A stretch of DNA of 64,000 bases from positions 754,159-818,158 of the forward strand of contig CAVZZN010000003.1 in NCBI GenBank assembly GCA_963779805.1, given 5' to 3'. Position 1 is the first letter of the stretch. The number at the start of each line of letters is the position of its first letter. The stretch is from CAIWHR01 sp963779805 (GTDB lineage: Bacteria; Pseudomonadota; Gammaproteobacteria; Burkholderiales; Casimicrobiaceae). The notes beneath the pieces are model-generated. The model had not been told where the DNA came from and did no database searches. It saw only the letters and a list, made by a program, of their open reading frames with translations. The position numbers were made by a program, and so were the translations under genes. This document shows, one piece after another, positions 20,038-27,684 of the stretch.

Positions 20038-20687
20038 GGCGCGCTCTTGCGGTGCGGCGCAAGCTCGGGCCGGGCGCGCGCGGCCGCGCTGCGCTCGGCC
20101 TCGATGCGCGCGAGCAGCATGCGCATGGCCTTCCCGCGATGCGAGACCCGGTTCTTGTGCTCGAGCGTCATCTCGGCCGCCATCAGGCCGCTCTCGACAT
20201 CGAGGAAATGCGGGTCGTAGCCGAAGCCGCCGCTGCCGCGCGGCTCGTCCACGATGACACCGTGCCACGCGCCATCGGCGATCATCGGCTCCGGATCGTC
20301 GGCGTGGCGCACGAGCACGAGCAGGCACGCGTAGTGGGCACGCCGGTCGACGGTGCCGCGCAACGCGGCGATCAGCTTCTCGTTGTTGCGCGCATCGGAT
20401 TTCGGCTCGCCCGCATAGCGCGCGCTCTGCACGCCGGGGGCGCCGTCGAGCGCTTCAACGCACAGCCCGGAGTCGTCCGCGAGCGCCGGCAATCGTGCGT
20501 GCGCGCTCGCGTGCCTCGCCTTCGCGAGCGCATTCTCGACGAAGGTGACGTGCGGCTCCTCGGCCTCGGCGATGGAGAGATCCGCCTGCGCGATCACCTC
20601 GATCCCGAGCGGCGCAAGCAGCCGCCGGAACTCCCGCAGCTTGCCGGGATTGCTGGAGGCGAGAACGAGGCGATCGAGGGTAAGCAT
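20034..20687 (-). CDS. rdgB: dITP/XTP pyrophosphatase (RdgB/HAM1)
   Basis: 217 aa, intact. House-cleaning nucleotidase that hydrolyses dITP, ITP and XTP to monophosphates. Seen: LVLASSNPGKLREFRRLL (family start), ALADDSGLCVEALDGAPGV, SARYAG, GSGGFGYDPHFLD and MTLEHKNRVSHRGKAM, all hallmark segments. It starts 29 nt after the rph stop and overlaps the hemW start by 4 nt (ATGA). Confidence 0.95.
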   Translation of the reverse strand: MLTLDRLVLASSNPGKLREFRRLLAPLGIEVIAQADLSIAEAEEPHVTFVENALAKARHASAHARLPALADDSGLCVEALDGAPGVQSARYAGEPKSDARNNEKLIAALRGTVDRRAHYACLLVLVRHADDPEPMIADGAWHGVIVDEPRGSGGFGYDPHFLDVESGLMAAEMTLEHKNRVSHRGKAMRMLLARIEAERSAAARARPELAPHRKSAP

Positions 20688-20716
20688 CGGCGCGCGCCGC
20701 AGCGGCGCGGAGGCGG

Positions 20717-21439
20717 CTACTCGGCAAGCGCCGCGCGCTGGGCCGCGATGAGCTCGCCGATGCCCGCGGCTGCGAGCTCGACGAGCGCGTCCATCTCTCC
20801 ACGCGTGAACGGCGTGCCTTCGGCCGTGCCCTGGATCTCGACGATGCCGCCGGTTCCGGTCATCACCACGTTCATGTCGGTGTCGCAGCCCGAATCCTCG
20901 CCGTAATCGAGGTCGACCATCGGCACGCCGCCGACGATGCCCACCGATACTGCGGCCACGAAATCGCGCAAGGGTTCACCGGCGACGAGAGCGTTGCGAC
21001 GGCACCATGCGATCGCATCGGCCACCGCGACGCAGGCGCCGGTGATCGAAGCGCAGCGCGTGCCGCCGTCGGCCTGCAGCACGTCGCAATCGATGCGGAT
21101 CGTGCGCTCGCCGAGCGCATCGAGATCCGTCACCGCGCGCAGGCTCCTGCCGATGAGGCGCTGGATCTCCTGCGTGCGTCCGCTCTGCTTGCCTTCGGCG
21201 GCTTCGCGCCGCGTGCGGGTGTGCGTCGAGCGCGGCAGCATCCCGTATTCGGCGGTGAGCCAACCTTGGCCACGCCCCTTGAGGAACGGCGGCACGCCTT
21301 CCTCCACGCTGGCCGTGCACAGCACGACGGTGTCGCCGCACGCGACCAGCACCGACCCTTCCGCGTGGCGGGTGTAGTGGCGGGTGATGCGCAGGGGACG
21401 CAGCTCGTCGGGACGACGGCCGGAGGGGCGGGTGCTCAT
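20717..21439 (-). CDS. rph: Ribonuclease PH
   Basis: 240 aa, intact. Phosphorolytic 3'-5' exoribonuclease that trims tRNA 3' ends. Seen: RPDELRPLRITRHYTRHAEG, GSVLVACGDTVVLCTASVE, GWLTAEYGMLPRSTHTR and RTIRIDCDVLQADGGTRCAS. The ATG at 21439 (MSTRPSGRRP) is preferred over the ATG at 21445 because AGGA ends 7 nt before 21439 and would abut 21445. First gene of the rph-rdgB-hemW-amidase operon. Confidence 0.95.
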   Translation of the reverse strand: MSTRPSGRRPDELRPLRITRHYTRHAEGSVLVACGDTVVLCTASVEEGVPPFLKGRGQGWLTAEYGMLPRSTHTRTRREAAEGKQSGRTQEIQRLIGRSLRAVTDLDALGERTIRIDCDVLQADGGTRCASITGACVAVADAIAWCRRNALVAGEPLRDFVAAVSVGIVGGVPMVDLDYGEDSGCDTDMNVVMTGTGGIVEIQGTAEGTPFTRGEMDALVELAAAGIGELIAAQRAALAE

Positions 21440-21536
21440 CGGCATTCCTGATCGGCGGAGGGGCGCATTATAGCCACCGGGCGCGATCGCCCCGCCGTGG
21501 ACCCCTACGCTCATCGCAGCCACGGCAGCCCCCCAA

Positions 21537-21570
21537 CCCTCTACTCTGAGTAATTACTCTGAGTAACGGG
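21537..21570. repeat. TTACTCNGAGTAA palindrome, copy D
   Basis: It lies 8 nt beyond the epimerase stop (on the - strand) and upstream of rph. It reads CTACTCTGAGTAA joined to TTACTCTGAGTAACGGG. Both centres are T here, unlike copies A-C. Confidence 0.85.
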
Positions 21571-21578
21571 TTTGGCGC

Positions 21579-22547
21579 TCAGATCGAATGCCGGGTGCGC
21601 CACCACGCGGCGGTGGCCGCAAGGCCCGCCTCGAGCGCATGGCGCGGCGCCCATCCGGTCGCGCGGCGGAACGACGACGCATCGACCTCCAGCGATCCGG
21701 TGAGACGCGCGATCTGCGCGCTGCGGCCCGTCGCCGCCCCGATGATCCGCAGCAGCGGCACGGGCACGCGCAGGAGGCGCACCGGCTCGTGCAATGCTGC
21801 GGCGATCGCGCGAACGAGATCGGGCGTGGACACGCTCTTCGCATCGGCGACGAAGTGCGCGCCGGAGATCGGCTCCGCCGCGTCGAGCGCGGCGACGATG
21901 GCATCGACCAGATTGCCGGCGTACAGGAGGCTCCGCCTGTTCTCGATCGCACCGACAGGCAGCCGCTTCTGCGCCGCGACCGCATCGAGCAGCGACAGGA
22001 AGTTGCCGCGCACGCCGGCGCCGTAGACGAGCGGCAGGCGCAGCACGAGCGCAGCGGACCTCGTGCCCTCGCATGCAGCGCGCACGATGCGCTCGGCCTC
22101 CGCCTTCGTCGTGCCGTAGTGATCGCGCGGCGCGATCGGGGCGTCGGGCGTGAACGGCCGTCCCGGTGGCGTGACCTCGCCGTGCACCTTGACCGTGCTC
22201 GCGAAGACGAATCGCGGCACCTGCGCGGTCACGGCGGCTTCCACCACCCGCCGCGTGGCTTCGACATTGGCCGCGCGATAGGCCGCCAGCGGATCCTCGA
22301 TCGTTTCGCGCAGCACGTGCGCGCGTCCTGCGAGATGCACGACAGCGCTCGCGCCGGCCATGGCCGCTGCGAGCTCGGCCGGACCGGCCGTCTCCAGCGC
22401 GGCGACGACCACATGCTCGCCGCCCTTGAATTCGCGCTCGGGCGGCCGGCGCACCACCGCCCGATAGGCCCGTCCGTGCGCGGCGAATTCCCGGCACAGC
22501 GCACGGCCGATGAAGCCGGTGGCGCCGGTCACGACGATCACACCCAT
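21579..22547 (-). CDS. NAD-dependent sugar epimerase/dehydratase family protein
   Basis: 322 aa, intact. Extended SDR with TGATGFIGRALCREF (NAD-binding GxxGxxG), VHLAGRAHVL, FASTVKVHGE and the catalytic pair in HYGTTKAEAE (YxxxK). The length and the STVKVHGE-type motif fit UDP-hexose 4-epimerase/UDP-sugar reductase relatives found with O-antigen genes. Its start overlaps the glycosyltransferase stop by 10 nt, so the two are co-translated and presumably act on the same polysaccharide, although no larger polysaccharide cluster is in view. Confidence 0.8.
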   Translation of the reverse strand: MGVIVVTGATGFIGRALCREFAAHGRAYRAVVRRPPEREFKGGEHVVVAALETAGPAELAAAMAGASAVVHLAGRAHVLRETIEDPLAAYRAANVEATRRVVEAAVTAQVPRFVFASTVKVHGEVTPPGRPFTPDAPIAPRDHYGTTKAEAERIVRAACEGTRSAALVLRLPLVYGAGVRGNFLSLLDAVAAQKRLPVGAIENRRSLLYAGNLVDAIVAALDAAEPISGAHFVADAKSVSTPDLVRAIAAALHEPVRLLRVPVPLLRIIGAATGRSAQIARLTGSLEVDASSFRRATGWAPRHALEAGLAATAAWWRTRHSI

Positions 22548-23380
22548 CGCCAGCCGTGCTTGTTGAAGAAGCGGATGCCGCTTCTCGCGAACATCGTCAC
22601 GTGCGAAGCGCCCTTGCGCGCGGCACCGCCGCCGTGATGCACGGCGCGCATGAACGGCAGCCACGCGGTCCGCGTGACCGCCGCGAGGCGCACGCTCCAG
22701 TCGTAATCCTCGAAGTACAGGAAGAACTTCGGATCGAAGCCGCCGGTCGCGTCGATCGCCTGCCGGCGCACGAGCATGCAGCAGCCCGACAGCAGCGGCA
22801 CGCCCAGCACGGGCTCGGTCGCGTCGGGCCGGATCACGTCGCGCATTTCGTAGCGATCGAGCCGCCGCCGCCAGAGCCGTCGCGCCCAGCCCGGAAGGAA
22901 GCCGCGCACGAGCAGATCGAACACGGCGGGATAGCGCTTGCACAGGTAATCGGGCGCGCCGTCGGGACGGGTGACGGACGGCGCGACGGCGCCCACGTCC
23001 GGATGCACGTCGAGCCAGCGGATCGCTTCCACCAGCGCGTCGGGCGCGAGCTCGACGTCGGGGTTGAGCACCAGCTGATAGTCCGCGCCGGTGCCGTGCA
23101 GCATGAGGTTGTGCGCGACGCCGTAGCCGATGTTGGCGTGACCGTGCAGATAGGTCATCTGCACGGCGCTGCCGTCGAAGCGCGCGTGCGCGAGCGCGAT
23201 CACCGCCTGCGCGACGGCAGGATCCTCGCTGTTGTCGATCAGCGCCACCATGACGCTGCCCAGCACGCGCTGCGCCTGTGCCGTGCGAATCGCGGCCGCG
23301 AGCGTGGCGAGACAGCGCTCGAGCAGCGCGCGATCGGGCTGGTAGGTGACGACGCTGACGGTGAGCGAGGACGGCAACAT
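22538..23380 (-). CDS. Family 2 glycosyltransferase (rhamnosyltransferase-like)
   Basis: 280 aa, GT-A fold glycosyltransferase. Seen: LTVSVVTYQPDRALLERCL, VALIDNS, NIGYGVAHN, YQLVLNPDVELAPDALV with the metal-binding DxE-like site, GVPLLSGCCMLVRRQAI and FFLYFEDYDWSVRL (the conserved ED of the acceptor side). The pattern matches the rhamnosyltransferase/WbbL-RfbF group. A GTG or ATG further upstream (to 23419) is possible, but its extension is Pro/Arg-rich and has no ribosome-binding site, so I take ATG 23380 (MLPSSLTV). It forms a two-gene unit with the epimerase. Confidence 0.8.
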   Translation of the reverse strand: MLPSSLTVSVVTYQPDRALLERCLATLAAAIRTAQAQRVLGSVMVALIDNSEDPAVAQAVIALAHARFDGSAVQMTYLHGHANIGYGVAHNLMLHGTGADYQLVLNPDVELAPDALVEAIRWLDVHPDVGAVAPSVTRPDGAPDYLCKRYPAVFDLLVRGFLPGWARRLWRRRLDRYEMRDVIRPDATEPVLGVPLLSGCCMLVRRQAIDATGGFDPKFFLYFEDYDWSVRLAAVTRTAWLPFMRAVHHGGGAARKGASHVTMFARSGIRFFNKHGWRWV

Positions 23381-23500
23381 GAAGGGTGGGCGGGCGGGAG
23401 GCGCCGGACGGAGGCGCAAGCGCGCCGAGGCGCAAGCGCGCGGTAGAATCGTCCGGTGCCGCTCCGGTCATCAGTTTAATCCCGCGCTCTCCTTCCCCCG

Positions 23501-24257
23501 ATGAATCCCCTCAAGGCGAAGCTTGCCGCCGGTCGCAACGTGATCGGCATCTGGTGCATCGTCCCCGACGCGACGATGGTCGGCGCGCTCGCCGCGGGCG
23601 GCGCCGACTTCCTGATCCTCGACTGCGAGCACGGCCGCTGGGATCTCGGCGATCTCGACAGCGGCATCGCCGCGTGCGAGGCGCACGGCGCGAGTCCCCT
23701 CGTGCGCGCGCCAGGTGCGGACGCGTTCTTCATCCAGCGCGTGCTCGATCTGGGCGCCGACGGGGTGCTGGTGCCGCAGGTTGCCGATGCGCGAGACCGC
23801 ACGTCGCGTCGTGGGCATGGCGCATTTCCCGCCGGCGGGCACGCGGGGCTTCAACCCGTTCACGCGCGCCGGACGGTTCGGCACTTCGCCCCAACCCAAG
23901 CTCGAGCCCGGCTATCCGCTCACCGGCGTGCTGGTCGAGACGCCCACCGCAGCACGCGCACTCGATGCCATCGTGGCCCTGCCGCAGCTCGATCTCGTCT
24001 ATCTCGGCATCTACGACTACTCCGTGGCGATCGGCGTGCCCGGGCAGGTGGACGACCCGCGCGTGCAGAGCTTCATCGCCGAAGCGGCCGCGAAGTGCCG
24101 GAACGCGGGCAAGGCGGTGGGCACCACCGCGATGTCGCCCGAGCAGGCGCGGCGGCTCGCGTCGCTCGGCGTGAACGTGCTGCTGTACGGCGCCGACACC
24201 TGGCTCGTGAGTCGCGCGATGCAGCAGGGCATCGCGATGCTGCGGGAGAACACGTGA
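23501..24257 (+). CDS. HpcH/HpaI aldolase family protein, second copy (one frameshift)
   Basis: About 251 aa. Seen: FLILDCEHGRWDLGDLDS, ASPLVRAPGADAFFIQRVLD, GADGVLVPQVADA, then in the next frame RRVVGMAHFPPAGTRGF, LVETPTAARALDAI and LVYLGIYDYSVAIGVPGQVD. The frame changes at about 23793, where one extra C separates GATGCG from GAGACC. It differs clearly from the copy at 5469, so it is not a recent duplicate. The stop overlaps the next GTG (GTGA), making an operon with the dehydrogenase. A keto-deoxy sugar acid aldolase role is plausible from the family. Confidence 0.8.
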
Positions 24258-25331
24258 AGCCACTTCGCTATCGCGCGGACGAGCTCGCCTCGTTCGCCTT
24301 CAACCTGCTCGCCACGGCCGGACTCGATGCCGGCATGGCCAGGGACGTCGCCGACATCCTCGTCGACGGCGATCTCCTCGGGCACACCACGCATGGGCTC
24401 GCGCTCCTCGCGCCGTATCTCGCGGAGATCGAGAAGGGAGCGATGACGAAGCGCGGCGAGCCGCGGACGCTGCAGCAGCGCCCGGCCGCGCAGCTCTGGG
24501 ACGGCGAGCGCCTGCCGGGACCGTGGCTCACGCTGCGCGCGCTGGATGCAGCCGCGGCGATGGCCGCGACGTACGGCACGGGCACGGTGGTGATCCGGCG
24601 CACGCATCACATCGCGTGCCTCGCGGCCTATCTGTTGCGCGCCACGCAGCGCGGACTCGTCGCGCTCATCGAAAGCTCCGATCCGCAGGTCGCCGCGGTG
24701 GTGCCGCACGGCGGGCTCACGCCGGTGATGACGCCGAACCCGATCGCCGCGGGCCTGCCGACCTCCGGCGACCCGGTCCTCGTCGACGTGTCGACGTCGG
24801 TGACGAGCATGGGCTTCGCGCATCAGCGTCGCGCCGCGGGCGAGCGCCTGCCGGGGCCGTGGCTCGTGGATGCGCGAAGGCAACGCGACCGACGACCCCG
24901 AGGTGCTCGCGCGCGAGCCGAAGGGCGCGATCCTGCCGCTCGGCGGCATCGACGCGGGCCACAAGGGTTTCGCCCTGGGCCTGCTGATCGAGGCGTTGAC
25001 GGCCGGTCTGGCGGGCCACGGTCGCGCGGACCCGGTCGAAGGCTGGGGCGGGACGGCCTTCGTGCAGGTGCTCGATCCCGAGGCGTTCGGGGGCTTGGGC
25101 GAATTCAAGCGCCAGATGGACCACATGGTGGCGACGAGCCACGCCTCGCGCACGCGTCCCGGCGCCGCTCCGGTGCGCATGCCCGGCGAGCGCGGCCTCG
25201 CGCTGTACCGCGAGCAACAGCGTGCGGGTGTCGCGCTGCACCCGGCCATCATGCCGGCCCTCGCCCCATGGGCCGCCAAGCTCGGCGTGCCCCAACCCGC
25301 TACGCTCGCCGGAGGCACCTCCTCCGAGTAA
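24254..25331 (+). CDS. Malate/L-lactate dehydrogenase-2 family oxidoreductase (one frameshift)
   Basis: About 358 aa. The Ldh_2 family (YlbC, ComC, AllD, DpkA type) uses NAD(P)H to interconvert 2-keto and 2-hydroxy or imino acids. Seen: DILVDGDLLGHTTHGLALLA, VVIRRTHHIACLAAY (active-site His region), VMTPNPIAAGLPTSGDPVLV and, in the next frame, GGIDAGHKGFALGLLIEAL. The frame changes at about 24877 by one extra C (GATGCG-C-GAAGGC). The stop lies inside the hairpin at 25318-25361. It is coupled to the aldolase, which suggests a short pathway for a 2-keto-3-deoxy acid or a hydroxy acid. Confidence 0.8.
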
Positions 25332-25361
25332 ACGGCGTTCGACGCCGCCTGCTCGGAGGAG
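25318..25361 (+). terminator. Nested hairpin overlapping the dehydrogenase stop
   Basis: CTCCTCCGAG pairs with CTCGGAGGAG (10 bp) around an inner CGGCG/CGCCG hairpin with a TTCGA loop. The stop codon of the dehydrogenase is inside the left arm. CGGGGTTTC follows, so the T-run is weak. Confidence 0.6.
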
Positions 25362-25503
25362 CGGGGTTTCGCGCGTCGGGCCCGCGCGACGCCGTTGATG
25401 GCGATCAGTGCGACGCGAAAGCGCGGCCGGGTGCGCGCCGGGGCGCGGGCTGCGCTTGATTCAGGTCATTCCCGCACCGTGCCCCAGGCGGCACCCTCGG
25501 GAC

Positions 25504-25911
25504 ATGGACAAGACCACCCCACCCGTCATCCCGATCCGGCCGGCACGCAAGCTGGATCGCCACCGCGGTCGCGAGCTCGACACGATCGAGGCGATGTTCC
25601 GGATCTACTGTCGCGATCATCATCGGCGCGACCCTTCGGTATGCGATGAGTGCAGTCCGCTGCTCGATTACGCGACGCGCCGGCTGGTGCGGTGCGTGTT
25701 CGGCGCGAACAAGCCCACGTGCGCCAACTGCACCGTGCACTGCTACACGGAAACGATGCGCGCGAAGATCAAGGACGTGATGCGCTACGCCGGGCCGCGC
25801 ATGCTCTGGCGCCACCCGTATCTCGCGATCACGCACGTCATCGATGGCAAGCGCGCAGCGCCGGCGCTGAAGAAGCCGGCGCGCAAGACCGACTGCGCGA
25901 CCCTGGGTTGA
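25504..25911 (+). CDS. Nitrous oxide-stimulated promoter family protein (YgbA-like)
   Basis: 135 aa, intact. Small soluble Cys-rich protein of the family named for a nitrous oxide-stimulated promoter (E. coli YgbA relative). Seen: the basic N-terminus PARKLDRHRGRELDTI, IYCRDHH, CDECSPLL and CANCTVHCYTETMR, i.e. several spaced Cys/His that could bind a metal. The family is linked with nitrosative stress in enterics; its molecular function is unknown. The last codons and the stop lie inside a run of GACCCTGGG repeats. Single gene, no clear partner. Confidence 0.8.
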   Translation: MDKTTPPVIPIRPARKLDRHRGRELDTIEAMFRIYCRDHHRRDPSVCDECSPLLDYATRRLVRCVFGANKPTCANCTVHCYTETMRAKIKDVMRYAGPRMLWRHPYLAITHVIDGKRAAPALKKPARKTDCATLG

Positions 25912-25935
25912 CCCTGGGGCGGTTGACCCTGGGTC
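25899..25935. repeat. Three GACCCTGGG words at the YgbA-like stop
   Basis: GACCCTGGG occurs at 25899, 25910 and 25925, the first two overlapping the end of the coding region. The same word forms a perfect palindrome at 28817-28838 next to hemA/prfA. Position at a convergent junction (YgbA-like and prmC) suggests a terminator role. Confidence 0.6.
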
Positions 25936-25950
25936 GATCCGGACGAGTCG

Positions 25951-26776
25951 CTAGACGCGGCCGCAGGTCACGCGCTCGATCCCCGCGAGATCGCGCAGCG
26001 AGCGCACCTCGCCGAAGCCCTCCGCGACGAAGAGCTCGCGCACTTCCTCGGCCTGGTCGTAACCGTGCTCGACCGCAAGCGCGCCGCCGGGGCGCAGGCG
26101 GGCACGCCCACCATGGGCAATCGTGCGCAAGGCTTCCAGGCCGTCGTCGCCGGCGATCAACGCGGTCGACGGCTCGAAGCGCAGATCGCCTTCCTGCAGA
26201 TGCGGATCGTCCGCACGCACGTACGGCGGATTGCTGACGATGGCGTCGAACGCCGGCATTTCCGCGATGGCGTCGTACCAGTCGGACACGCGCCACTCGA
26301 CGTTGGCGAACGCCGAGGCGCGTCGCGTTCTCGCGCGCGACCGCCAGCGCGGCGCTCGACGCATCCACCCCCAGCACCTGCGCCCATGGCCGTCGATGTG
26401 CGATCGCGAGCGCGATGGCGCCGGAGCCGGTGCCCAGATCCAGGACGCGCGTGCGCGCGTCGACGGGCAGGCGCGCGAGCGCCCAATCGACCAGCAGCTC
26501 CGTCTCCGGCCGCGGGATGAGCACGGCGGGCGAGACCCGCAGCTCGAGCCCGTGGAACTCGCGCACCCCGGTGAGATACGCGACGGGCTCGCCCGTTCGA
26601 CGGCGCTGCGCGAGGGCGAGGAACGCCTCGACCTGATCGGGGGCGAGCTCGTCCTTCGCGTGCGCCGCAAGCCACGCCCGATTGCGGTGCAACACGCGTG
26701 CGAGCAGCACCTGCGCGTCGACGCGATCGAGATTCGCGCTGCGCAGCGCGTCGGCCACCGTGCGGGCCTGGCTCAT
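25951..26776 (-). CDS. prmC: Release factor glutamine methyltransferase PrmC (one frameshift)
   Basis: About 275 aa. It methylates the Gln of the GGQ motif of release factors. Seen: the N-terminal helical part (DAQVLLARVLHRNRAWL), EPVAYLTGVREFHGLELRV, LIPRPETELLVDWAL, VLDLGTGSGAIALAIA (SAM loop) and, in the next frame, DAIVSNPPYVRADD with the NPPY motif that contacts the target Gln. The frame changes near 26320. The start at 26776 reads MSQARTVADALRSANL. It follows prfA in the usual hemA-prfA-prmC order, but a GNAT gene and two repeat elements separate it from prfA. Confidence 0.9.
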
Positions 26777-26840
26777 CGCCGGCTCCGGGCCGCTTCCGAG
26801 CGGGCGCCTCGCCTCGCCGGGCACATTGAACGTCACCGCG

Positions 26841-27443
26841 CTATTGCACGTGCAGACCGACTCCGAGCTGACTCCGAGCGGACTCCGAGTTGACTCCGAG
26901 CTGCTGCACGTGCGCGACATCGGGCTCGCGGTCGGACGCAAACAGGCGAACGGGGCGGTCGTAATAGCGCGCGAGGCCGCGGTCGGCCAGCCCGCACTTG
27001 GCGAGCACGCGCTGCGAGGCCGTGTTGCCCGGGTGCGTGATCCCGATCACGCGGAAGAGGCCGAGGCGCTCGAAGCCGTAGCGCACGAGCGCACGCGCGC
27101 CCTCGGTGGCGAGGCCCTCGCCCCAGTGCTCGGGCAGCAGACGATAGCCGACTTCGACATCGCTCGTCGACGAGCAGTACTTGAGGCAGAACCAGCCGAT
27201 GAACGCCTTGGTCCCGGTGAGCGACGCGTGCCACACCCCGAGGCCGAAGTGGTGCGGGTAGTAGTGCAGCACGCGCACCAGGGTGTCGCGCACCTCGGCG
27301 CGGGTATGCGGCATGCCGTCGGCGATGTAGCGCATCACGCGCGGATCGCTGTCGAGCCGATACAGCGCGTCGAAATCGGTGGGTGCGAATTCCCGCAGCT
27401 CGATGCGCCCGGTAGCGAGCCAGGGTCGGGGTGGGATCAGCAT
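26841..27443 (-). CDS. GNAT family N-acetyltransferase (RimJ-like) with a repeat-derived tail
   Basis: 200 aa. Acetyl-CoA dependent N-acetyltransferase. Seen: LATGRIELREFAPTDFDALY (typical RimJ/RimL-like start), VEVGYRLLPEHWGEGLATE (motif A, acetyl-CoA loop) and THPGNTASQRVLAKCGL (motif B). The substrate is unknown. The last 23 residues are encoded by an 11-bp tandem repeat array flanked by GCACGTGC and read QLGVNSESARSQLGV between two HVQ words, so the natural stop may have been lost and replaced by repeat-encoded residues. ATG 27443 is chosen; a GTG at 27449 is the alternative. It is inserted between prfA and prmC. Confidence 0.75.
   Translation of the reverse strand: MLIPPRPWLATGRIELREFAPTDFDALYRLDSDPRVMRYIADGMPHTRAEVRDTLVRVLHYYPHHFGLGVWHASLTGTKAFIGWFCLKYCSSTSDVEVGYRLLPEHWGEGLATEGARALVRYGFERLGLFRVIGITHPGNTASQRVLAKCGLADRGLARYYDRPVRLFASDREPDVAHVQQLGVNSESARSQLGVGLHVQ
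26846..26913. repeat. Four 11-bp GACTCCGAG units framed by GCACGTGC
   Basis: GACTCCGAG starts at 26859, 26870, 26881 and 26892, exactly 11 bp apart, with CT, CG, TT and CT in the two linker positions. GCACGTGC stands at 26846-26853 and again at 26906-26913, framing the array. It codes for the C-terminus of the GNAT protein and lies 70 nt before the prmC start. Confidence 0.85.
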
Positions 27444-27474
27444 CGGCACGGTCGTCGGTCGGTTTCATCCGCCG

Positions 27475-27506
27475 CCCTACTCGGAGTAATTACTCTGAGT
27501 AAGGGG
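27475..27506. repeat. TTACTCNGAGTAA palindrome, copy E
   Basis: CCCTACTCGGAGTAA joined to TTACTCTGAGTAAGGGG, upstream of the GNAT gene and downstream of prfA on the - strand. CCCTACTC and GAGTAAGGGG can pair. It is separated from the prfA stop by 178 nt, unlike the other copies, which hug a stop codon. Confidence 0.85.
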
Positions 27507-27596
27507 TCGGGTTTCGGTCATCGAAAGATACGACAACGCTACGCACGCCGCACGCCGAGCCGCCGAACGGGCGCGAACTGAACAAGCTGCACGGCG

Positions 27597-27656
27597 CGTG
27601 TGACGTACATCGTGTTGCCCGCGCTTCGCACTCCCCGCGTGTGCCGTACATCGTGT
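27597..27656. repeat. 19-bp direct repeat between prfA and copy E
   Basis: CGTGTGACGTACATCGTGT at 27597-27615 recurs at 27638-27656 with a single A-to-C change, 41 bp apart. The region 27507-27684 has no gene. The 41-bp offset places both copies on nearly the same DNA face (about four helical turns), which could suit a binding site pair. Confidence 0.6.
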
Positions 27657-27684
27657 GCTTCCGTGCAGCGCGCGCAGCCGCGCC

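Noticed and set aside
23501..25459. A single fused aldolase-dehydrogenase protein
   Set aside because: The continuous frame exists only because of the extra C near 23793. The corrected aldolase ends at 24257 and the dehydrogenase has its own GTG with the usual family N-terminus.
26846..26913. CRISPR-like array
   Set aside because: Units are 9 bp with 2-bp linkers, no spacers of 25-40 bp and no cas genes.
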